Of a stretch of DNA of 64,000 nt, positions 55,697 through 64,000 are shown one piece after another; within the stretch, counting starts at the first letter, position 1, and each line of letters starts with the position of its first letter. The translations under genes were made by a program, and so were the position numbers. The notes under the pieces were generated by a model. It saw only the letters and a list, made by a program, of their open reading frames with translations. It was not told where the DNA came from and did not search any database. The stretch is from Polyporus tsugae (taxonomy: Eukaryota; Basidiomycota; Agaricomycetes; Polyporales; Polyporaceae), in NCBI GenBank assembly GCA_024305745.1, contig JAHRBS010000014.1, positions 627,501 through 691,500 of the forward strand, read 5' to 3'.

Positions 55697-57190
55697 ATGC
55701 ATGGAAGGATGGACAACACCTTTATGGTGCTCCGCAACTGTTTGCTTCAGCGACGTACACATATTCACAACAACTCACTGAGCAAGAGTACCAGAAGAAG
55801 GAAGTCTGCCCTGTTGAAGAGATCGTACCCAAGCACTATCACGAATACTTGCATGTGTTCTCGAAAGAGGCGTCCAAATGTTTGCCAGAACACGGACCCT
55901 ATGACCATGCAATAGAGCTCGTGCCTGATGCAAAGATGTTCCATTCCCGTGTGTACCCCCTATCGCCCAGCAAACAAGGAGAGCTTGACAAGTTTCTCAC
56001 TGAGAACTTGGCCAAAGGCTATATTCAAGAATCGAAGTCGCCAATGTTGTCACTGTTCTTCTTTGTCAAGAAGAAGGATGGTAGCCTACGTTCAGTCCAG
56101 GACTATCGGTGACTCAACGAAATCACCATTAAAAACCGTTACCCACTACCATTGGTATCAGATCTGATGGATCGACTCAAGAAGGCCAAGTACTTCACAA
56201 AGCTCGATATTCACTGGGGGTACAACAATGTGTGGGTTAAGGCCGGCGATGAGTGGAAGGCTGCCTTCGTGACCAATTGAGGGCTGTTTGAGCCGAATGT
56301 TATGTTCTTTGGGCCAGCCAATTCACCCAGCACATTCTCTGCGCTCATGAACGACATCTTCAAGGACCTCATCATACTCGGCAAAGTCACTATCTACCTC
56401 GATAACATCCTCATATTCACTGACAGTCTCGAGGAACATTGCACATTGGTGCACGAGGTCCTGAAACGTCTTAAGGAGAACAATCTGTTCTGCAAGCCAG
56501 AGAAGTGCGAGTTCGAACAGCCTAAGGTGGAATACCTCGGTGTACTCATCTCGGAGAACTGCGTAGAGATGGACCCGGTGAAGGTGAAGGGTATCGCAGA
56601 TTGGCCTATCCCTCAGAACACCACAGACGTGCAGAAGTTCCACGGTTTTGCAAACTTCTATCGGCAGTTCATAAAGGACTTTAGTGCCATTTGCAAACCC
56701 TTGGATCGCCTCACGGGCAATGCGCCATGGCAATGGGGAGACAAAGAGCAGTCTGCCTTTGACGAGCTCAAGTGTTGCTTCACCAAAAGCCCTGTCCTGA
56801 CGATATATGATCCAGACCGCAACACCCGCATTGAAGTTGACGCATCTGGCTTCGCTACAGGCGCGGTTCTGTCTCAGGAGGGGGAAGACGGCAAATGGCA
56901 CCCCATTGCTTTTCACTCCGAGTCGATGAACAATGCTGAATGCAACTATGAGATCTACAACAAGGAGATGCTCACCATCATTCGTGCCCTGCAGGCCTGG
57001 CGTCACTATCTCGAGGGTCTCCCCAGTGTGTTCGAAATCCAGTCGGACCACAAGAACCTCGAATATTGGCGCACAGCGCAGAACCTCACATGCAGGCAGG
57101 CACGATGGGCTCTCTATCTGTCACGATTCGACTTTGTCATCTCGCACAAGCCTGGGACATCTAACGGTAGGGCCGATGCACTGTCAAGAC

Positions 57191-57208
57191 TAGGACTCGA
57201 ACCCGTAA
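57191..57208 (+). repeat. Left terminal inverted repeat of hAT element
   Basis: 18 bp matching the reverse complement of 61745-61762 with three mismatches. Confidence 0.85.
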
Positions 57209-57959
57209 CGTATGAATGGGAATATGTTATTGCGTAACCCTGTACGGGACGGGCCGTACGCATACAATAATCGCCCGATCAATTTACGATTACGAAGCCG
57301 CCATTCCCCAGCTTGCCTGTACTGTACGCTCATTACGGCCATATATACAACTCTCCTTACTGTCTATTCCTCCAACAATCATCCCTGTCTCTCTCTCCTC
57401 AAATTTACTGTCTCTTTCAGTCTCTCCTTTTCACTGCTCACTGGGGCCACCTGGCGGGCTATCCTAGGCTGGTTAGCATCAATCATCAAGTTTAAGGCAC
57501 TCTGGCGGTCTACCCCTTGAGTTCGTAGCCTGGAGGTCGTTGGACAAGCACTGGAAAGAGAATTATAACATGCTGGGGTTGGTATGGAATATGGGATGGG
57601 TGGGATATGGCTGAAGGTAAAGTACTTACTCTGTGGTGGTAGTAGGGCCTGTTAGAGGACTTCCGCATGTACTTGGGATACTGGCATGCAATGTCACGGC
57701 GGTTGAATGCCCCTTCATCTATCCCAATTCCATCCTCATCCGCTGTCTCACTGGTATTTCCTGGGGGAGTCCTTATGAGAGGCGCATCACTCGACATTGG
57801 CCGGCCCTCCCCAATCCCCCAACTGTTCATCCCGAAAGGCAACCTCCCACTATGGAGGCTTGTCCACCAACTGTCAGTGCATTGTGTCATGTCTAACAGT
57901 GTCTGGCATTCTGCTGAACATATGGATAGATGACAATGATGCTTGGCAGACAGTCCCCG

Positions 57960-60900
57960 CTCGAGCCCATGTCGACACATTTAGCCCAACAGCACCACTG
58001 CAGACACCGGGCGGTTCCTCTTTGTTCCACGCTAACTCCTTCCAGTCCTTTGCCGAGGGTTCCGAAGAGGACAAATCCTATCATGAGTCCTCCAAGGAGA
58101 GCGCGGAGGGATCGGGGTTGGATTCCGAGTCGGACGAGTCCATGTCTGGCTCAGAGTTGTCAGTCACGAACTCGGAGGTGTGTTGTCACTCCGTACTCAT
58201 GTGTTCTAGGACACTGACTTCAACAGCTTGCGGAGATCCTGCCATCCAAGACTCGGCCAATTGCAGCATCCACGAAGCAGTCCAAGAAGCGACCCAAGTC
58301 AACTCGTGCAGCAGCAGCCGTTGTGAACAAAGTCATCCAGCCCTCGCACCCACAGAAGCGGAAGCGGAAGAATGACGGGTCAGGTTTGCATGGAGGTAGC
58401 AAGAAACGAGCGAAGGACGCGTCCCCAAATGGGCATCCCAAGTCGAACATTGAGGCAAATGGTGCGACTCAGATGTCCGAGTCGCGGCAAGTATCAGGCA
58501 GCGGGACCACTGAGCGTGTTGACGGCGGTCTAGCAAAGGTAGTTGATGCTCATTACGCTGCTTTGCAAAAGGAGTTTAGCTAAGATTTGGCTCGCAGAAA
58601 CAGGCTAACATTATTTACGCGTTCTACAAGCTTGTGGACAACAATGCCCATGGTCAGCCCGGAGAGAAGGGTGATAAGCATTACCGATGCTGGCACGCAG
58701 ATGCGAAGGGGGGTGAACGGAAGATACTCACGATCACAAAGAAGATGAAAGGAAGTACAACTGATATGTCAATTTTGTGAGGTAGAACACGATCAGATCC
58801 ATCAACCAAGTTCTTGTTCAGCAGGACTGATTGGGCACCTCAAACACTTTCCCGAGCCGTTCTGTCTCTATGAGATCCTGCAGAAACGTGAATCATCCCC
58901 ATCTGTGCTTGAGCTACAGCTCGCCCGTGGGCAGGGTGTTCTCACTTCAGAGGAAGCCCGCGCCTACATCGCAGACTTGGAGAAGAAGGCCGACAACCTT
59001 GTTCAAAGCATCCGAGCGTCAATGAATATGCGCACCCTACTACTGGTTGTGTTTTAAATTAATGAAATGTGTGCTGATTGTTGGCAGTGACCTCATTTAG
59101 GAGCCGTGGGATCAAGATAGGTTTGAGCGGCTTCTTGCTGAGTGGATTGCGGCATGCGATCAGCCGTTCGATGCGGTAGAGAAGCCAGAACTTCATACCC
59201 TCCTGCAGTACACCCATCGTAGTTCCGAGCATCTGGATATCCCCTCGGCGGCCACAATCAAGAAGCGGATTATGGACCTATTGGACGAGTATGTGGAGGA
59301 ACTAGCAGCAACGATCAAAGTACGTCATATCTTCATTAGTACCCACTGTATCAACATCGGGTTTATGGGTACGAACCGACCCGGACAGGCTATGACATGC
59401 AAAGTTAGTCTTTCGCTTGATGCATGGACCTCATCAAATGGTTTCGCATTCCTCGCCACTGTTATGCATTATGTTTCCGATGATTGGCGGCTGGGTAAGT
59501 CAACTCCAAGTTATCGCCTTTTGAGAGGTGTTCTGATGAAAATGCAGAGGAGATTTTTATTGGCTTTGAGGAGCTCATTGGGGAACATTCCGGCAAGAAT
59601 ATGGCGGAGGTACTTTGGCATACCATGGACGTCTATGGACTGATTGGACAAGTATGTCTGCAACGATCTAAACATGGTGTCAAGTTCCTAACATAAGGTA
59701 CTTATTCCCACATCTAGGTCATCGCGATCAACTGCGATAATGCATCCTCGAATGATACTCTCCTCGCTGAGATCGAGTCGCTCTGTCATGAGCATGGTAT
59801 CCGATTTTCGGCTAAGCAAGCTCAGATGCGCTGCGTTCCACACACAATCCATCTGTCAGCATTGGAGGTAAGAAGTCTTCCGTTACAGCATAATGTGGAA
59901 CACTAACTAGTCTATTTTGCCTAGCTTCTGTCTGCACTTGGAGTCATCTCTAAGGCGGATCAGAAGGCCGCATCATTGGGTTCACGGAGCAACTACCAGG
60001 AGTCAGTAACAGCACCAGTTAACCAGGAACACAACGACGAGCTTGTTGGACAGGACGACCCTCTGGAAGAGGCTTCGGATGACGCTACCCAAGCTCAGGC
60101 ATCAATGACAACAACTACTACTACTAGCGGTGCAACAAACCCTGCCAGTGCGGCCTCCTCTGCTATATATGGGCACCTCCATCAGGCAATACAGAAGGTA
60201 TGGCTGTGTTTGTTGGCGCGTCTGGACATACATTTAAATTAAACTATTATTCTCAGCTCCAAAAGATCATCCGTGCTGTGCGCGCAAGCCCTCAGCGGCG
60301 ACAGGCATGGCTCGAGGAGGTTAGACGTCATCCGGAGCTCGTCAAGGCCAATACCTCCGAGACTGCGCTCATGCTCATCTTGGATGTGCCGACATGCTGG
60401 TCATCAACGCACCAAATGCTCCGTGAGTCCCTGTTATAATTATTCCCTTGCCAAAACTCACTAGAATATTATACTAGGTCGTGCATGCACCCATCAGGTA
60501 CCTATTGACAAGTTTGTTTGCGACCCTGCCAACAAGGATCTGCGGCAGTACAAGCTATTATAGCAGGATTGGGAAGCACTCAGCATTGTCACACAATGGC
60601 TGAGGTTGTATCGAGATGCGACCCTCGACATGTCCGTCACCACGTGACCCACTGTCTCAGAAGTGTCTGCAGTGTTCAAGGGCCTTCAAGAGCATCTTTG
60701 CAAGGTGCTCCGTACCCTTCCGAATGGGACCCCGTGCCTGCTCCGTGATGGGCTTGTCAACGTGCGCTACAAGCTCAGTGATTATTCCTTCCTTTTCGAG
60801 GGCTCTCCCTTCTATGCTTGGGCTTCGTGTAAGAGTTTACACTTGCTTTGTCCTCGTTTGCAACCTCACAGCCATGTTTCACAGTGCTAGATCCTTGCAT

Positions 60901-61577
60901 CTCCTGCAAAAACCTTGAACTGGACTGTGGCGACGACGATGATGCCTTACATGAGCTCCACCGCTGGATCTCAGATTTATGGGAGTATTATCACAAGAAC
61001 TACTATCCCCCGGCGACAACCTCTCTGGTGTCTTCAGATCCACTGCCAGCCTCGTTCAGACATGCCAGTGCAATGACGGCATCTGTGCTTTCCACACCAT
61101 GCCATCCCCCACACTCATCATCATCTTGTCATCTTCTAGTCTCACCCGACAACAAGACCGACTTCACAGCCCGATACCACACACGCGAGCCCACAAGCAC
61201 CGCTCAGGACAAGATAAACGAGTACTTCGCCCTCAAACCTCAACCGTTCAAGAGCTGCGACCCCCTGCAATGGTGGTCAGCACACCAGGCACAGTTCCCC
61301 ACGCTGTCAAAGCTTGCGCGTGATCTATTGTCCATCCCTGGTATGTCTTGAAGATTTGTACATGTCCATGACCACTAATAGGCACTAATACAAACCCTCA
61401 TTTGTGCCCATAGGTTGTGCCGTCGCAGTTGAGCGAGTGTTCTCTGGTGGCCGAGACACTATTTCCCTGCGTTGTGCGAGCCTCCAGCCTGAGACCATCA
61501 AGAAGTTGATGCTTGTCAAACACCGCCTTCGCCGTGCACGCGAGGCTGTCCAGCATCTTCTTAATTCGCAGATGTAG
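57960..61577 (+). pseudogene. hAT transposase, disrupted
   Basis: Several exon-like blocks: an acidic/Ser-rich N-terminus (57960-58190), a Lys-rich stretch (58323-58583), a BED-type zinc finger split by an intron (HYRCWHADAKGG near 58680, LIGHLKHFPEP near 58830), an RNase-H-like core with SLSLDAWTSSNGFAFLATVM (59400) and AINCDNASSNDTLLAEIESL (59723), then MRCVPHTIHLSALELL (59826) and the C-terminal dimerisation domain with WWSAHQAQFPTLSKLARDLL and AVERVFSGGRDTISLRC. In-frame stops at 60561 (TAG) and 60645 (TGA) with no good intron around them indicate loss of function. Start and some splice sites are uncertain. Confidence 0.8.
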
Positions 61578-61744
61578 TTTAGTATGAAATGTATATATTC
61601 CCTCCGTAATAGATCCAAAATGGTGTTACGGCCGTAAGAGGTCGTGCATCTCTCCGTATCATACGGTTGTATGCCGTATGCATACCAAAATGGCTTTCGG
61701 CGTATGCTGTTATGTCTGTCCATCATACGCGTGTCTCCGTATCC

Positions 61745-61762
61745 TTACGGATCCGAGCCCTA
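61745..61762 (-). repeat. Right terminal inverted repeat of hAT element
   Basis: Reverse complement TAGGGCTCGGATCCGTAA, paired with 57191-57208. Confidence 0.85.
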
Positions 61763-63378
61763 GTCAAGACGGCCCGACCACCAGCACGAGGATGCAGACG
61801 ACAATCTTAGTTGAGTCTTGTTGCAGCCAGAACGATTCCGGGTATTGGCAGCCAAGAGAGGGCACCTATCGGTGGTTCTAGAGAAGGCACTGCTTCGGCG
61901 TATCCACGAGTGTGGAGAACGCAAACAGGAGGTCGTGGAGGCACTCAGTAAGCTGGACAAGCTTGGACCAGCGCGTCTTCAGAACGACTTGGTGGACTGG
62001 AACAGCAAGCAAGGCCTGCTACTGTACCAAGGCAAAGTCTATGTCCCCAAGGACGATGCACTGCATGCTGAGATTGTACGCATCCACCACGACCTCCCGC
62101 CCGCTGGACACCCTGGGCAGTCGAAGACATTGGAGTTGGTCACGCGAAACTACTGGTGGCCGGGCATGGCAAAGTTCATTAAGGATTACATTGAGACCTG
62201 CGACACCTGTCGCTGCGGCAAGGGTTTGCATGCCAAACCGCACGGTCCTCTTCAACTGAACGAAATCCCTGATGGCCCGGGCCAGATTGTGACGTGCGAC
62301 TTCATCACTGGACTTCCAGAGGTGGATGGGTACAACGTGCTTCAGCTCATCGCGGATTGGCATGAAAAGATGATACATCTTATTCCCTGCACTGAGGAGA
62401 TTGACGCGGAAGGAGCTGCTGACAACTTCATCCGAGAACACTTTCGTCTTCATGGGCTGCTGCGAAAGATCATCTCTGATTGTGGGCCCCAGTTCTCAAG
62501 CAAACTCTTCCGCGCTGTGCTCAAGGGACTCGGCATAGAAAATGCAATGTCCACAGCCTACCACCCTCAGACAGATGGGCAATCAGAACGATGGAACCAG
62601 GAGATAGAGGCGTACCTTCGTATGTTCTGCTCACGGCGCCGTGATGACTGGGTCAAGTGGCTGCCGATTGCAGAATTCGCCTTTAACTCGCACCAGCGCT
62701 CGTCAACGAGTTATTCGCTGTTCTACCTCATGTACGGCTATGAACCCCAGTTCCACATTCCAATGTTGCCTACAGCGGTGCCTGCAGCTGATGAACACTG
62801 GGAGGAGCTGCGACAGGCGCGAGAGGATGCAACTGCAGCCTTAACTCTAGCAGCTGAGCAGATGAAGGAGTACTATGATCGGTATGTCCGTGACACTCCA
62901 GAGTTCAAGGAAGGCCAGAAGGTGTGGCTCGACACGAGGAACTTCCATGTTCCTGGAGTCTCTCAGAAACTGGTGGATTGGTACGCTGGCCCGTATCTGG
63001 TTGTACGCAAGGTGGGCAATCTGGCTTACAAGCTCAGACTCTCTAAGGACCTTGTAATCCACCCAGTATTCCACATTTCTCTCTTGCTTCCACACAAGGA
63101 GAGTCGACTTCCCGGTCGTCACCCGGCAGAGCCAGCCGCAATTGAGGTGGAGGGGGAGGAAGAGTACGAAGTGGAGGAAGTGTTGGAGTCGCGGCGGTAT
63201 GGGTGGTGGAAGAAACTGCAGTACCTCATACACTGGAAGGGTTGGGGCCCTGAACACGACAGCTGGGAGGATGCAGTGGATCTTACAAACACGCTGCAAC
63301 TTGTGCAAAAATTCCATTCAACACATGCAGGGGCGCCTGGTCCTCTCAAGAAGACTTAGTCGTGAAGGCACAACCCTT

Positions 63379-63388
63379 AGGAGGGGGG
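63379..63388 (+). other. Polypurine tract of the chromovirus
   Basis: AGGAGGGGGG lies three bases before the 3' LTR, the expected plus-strand primer. Confidence 0.65.
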
Positions 63389-63391
63389 TAT

Positions 63392-63837
63392 TGTCATGAA
63401 CGTTCTATTCGGCACCTGCCACCAGCGCCTTAGTTTCCTTTTCTGGATGATCTACTTCTCACGTTGTACTTATTGTTCTCTGTTGCATTGTATCTCATCC
63501 TTTGTTCTCTAGCACAATAGCTCCTTATTGTCCATCGTGGCTATTGTTCTGTTTCCATTGTTCACCCGTGTCCATAGTTACCTATTGTCCCTGGGTTCCC
63601 ATTGTCCTCTATACGTATATAAGGACCTGTACTTCGCTGCCTGGAGACCTCAGTTTCGACCTCTTGTCTCCAGGTAAGCCTCGCTGTATTTCGCTCATAG
63701 ACAACTACTTACTCAATGCATCTTGTCTCCAGCCCTGACCATTGAGCCTTGCTCCGCTCTCACTGCACAAGTGCTTGTTGGCGCTCCTGCTCGTCTTGTA
63801 CATATCCCTGATCCTTGCTCGACGCTCAGTCGTAACA
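63392..63837 (+). repeat. 3' LTR of the chromovirus
   Basis: 446 bp; differs from the 5' LTR at roughly thirty positions by eye, nearly all transitions. Confidence 0.92.
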
Positions 63838-64000
63838 CTGTTCAGGCCAATGGAGAGGGACTTGAGGGTAGCGAGAGTGGCGAGGGAGGTGAGATGGTTG
63901 GGGTCAATACGTGGATCGTAATCGAGCTTGAGCTCCAGGTGGCGCAGATGGGAATGCAACTGGCATAGCGATTTTATATCCAGTGCTGAGCTGGCAGTTC
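63838..64000 (-). pseudogene. Upstream part of the split F-box/LRR-type gene (runs off window)
   Basis: The minus strand is open through the window edge and encodes a leucine-rich segment (LHSHLRHLELKLD, then LTSLATLATLKSLSIGLN), typical of the LRR half of F-box/LRR proteins. It is interrupted by the chromovirus LTR; the remainder is at 52011-52217. The N-terminus lies beyond 64000. Confidence 0.65.

Larger units (their letters stand above)
57191..61762 (+). mobile_element. hAT-family DNA transposon, 4572 bp, nested in pol
   Basis: Flanked by the 8-bp direct repeat GTCAAGAC (57183-57190, 61763-61770), the hAT duplication length. Terminal inverted repeats are TAGGACTCGAACCCGTAA and TAGGGCTCGGATCCGTAA (18 bp, three mismatches). 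Both subterminal regions are rich in CCGTAT/ATACGG- and CGTAA-type motifs, possible transposase-binding sites. It encodes a transposase relic with a hAT dimerisation domain. The pol frame continues across the insertion (ADALSR to RPDHQHED). Confidence 0.92.
54633..63359 (+). pseudogene. Pol polyprotein of the chromovirus, interrupted
   Basis: Segments: aspartic protease (VDSGATTKFLHRQF, 54727) up to 55250; RT from 55702 (KKDGSLRSVQDYR) with stops at 56110 and 56278 and a YLDN in place of YLDD (near 56394); RNase H (EVDASGFATGAVL, near 56836) ending at ADALSR at 57190. After the hAT insertion comes the integrase (61771-63359) with an HHCC finger (CDTCRCGK), a DDE triad (TCDFITGLP, SDCGPQFSS, HPQTDGQSERWNQE) and a chromodomain (EEVLESRRYGWWKKLQYLIH, then WKGWGPEHDSWE). 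A further TGA is at 61812. All segments are in one frame once the solo LTR, the hAT element and one copy of each duplication are discounted, so integrity was lost by insertions and point changes only. Confidence 0.88.
52218..63837 (+). mobile_element. Ty3/gypsy chromovirus, 11.6 kb with nested insertions
   Basis: 446-bp LTRs (TGTCATGAAC...CGTAACA) enclose gag, protease, RT, RNase H and an integrase ending in a chromodomain. Two later insertions lie inside: a reverse-oriented solo LTR of the same family (55251-55696, 5-bp duplication ATGCA) and a hAT element (57191-61762, 8-bp duplication GTCAAGAC). Without them the element would be ~6.6 kb. The outer 5-bp flanks are CTGAG and CTGTT, an imperfect duplication. 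The two LTRs differ at roughly thirty sites by eye, nearly all transitions, so it is older than the element at 19873. The pol frame has three TGA stops. Confidence 0.92.

Overview
This window is nuclear DNA of a filamentous basidiomycete, most likely a wood-decaying agaricomycete (Polyporales-like; inferred from gene content, not proven). The evidence is many 50-60 nt GT-AG introns, GC-rich codon use, large F-box families, a DUF6593-like gene, expanded GH79 glycoside hydrolases, and Ty3/gypsy and hAT transposons.

Layout. 0.4-2.4 kb: two broken F-box genes. 2.9-5.7 kb (-): GH79 gene A. 7.7-9.5 kb (+): intact F-box gene. 10.1-12.4 kb (-): secreted TIM-barrel-type glycoside hydrolase without a clear family. 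14.6-16.5 kb (+): second intact F-box gene, a paralogue of equal length. 17.3-18.6 kb (-): decayed HNH-endonuclease-like gene carrying a 480-bp fold-back element. 18.9-19.7 kb (-): DUF6593-like gene with an apparent frameshift. 19.9-25.8 kb: young Ty3/gypsy element with 316-bp LTRs. 28.1-28.7 kb (+): mitochondrial ribosomal protein mL58/MRPL20. 28.9-29.1 kb: F-box relic. 29.6-33.8 kb (+): NEO1-type P4-ATPase, convergent with NST1 (34.0-38.3 kb, -). 40.3-51.0 kb (+): three tandem GH79 genes B, C and D. 51.6 kb: tRNA-Val(CAC) with an intron. 52.0-64.0 kb: a nested block in which an F-box/LRR gene is split by an 11.6-kb Ty3/gypsy chromovirus, itself split by a reverse-oriented solo LTR of its own family and a 4.6-kb hAT transposon.

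The conserved housekeeping core (MRPL20, NEO1, NST1) is surrounded by fast-evolving accessory DNA. The GH79 proteins have signal peptides and a Ser/Thr-rich, hydrophobic C-terminus, suggesting secreted or GPI-anchored enzymes acting on glucuronic-acid-bearing glycans. The most notable observations are a 13-nt microexon kept in all four GH79 genes, C-to-T-type nonsense mutations across both retroelements, the three-level transposon nesting with readable target duplications, and the fold-back element in the HNH gene.

Exon coordinates come from reading splice signals and reading frame by eye; every multi-exon model described as intact sums to a whole number of codons. No database search was run, so family names rest on motif recognition.
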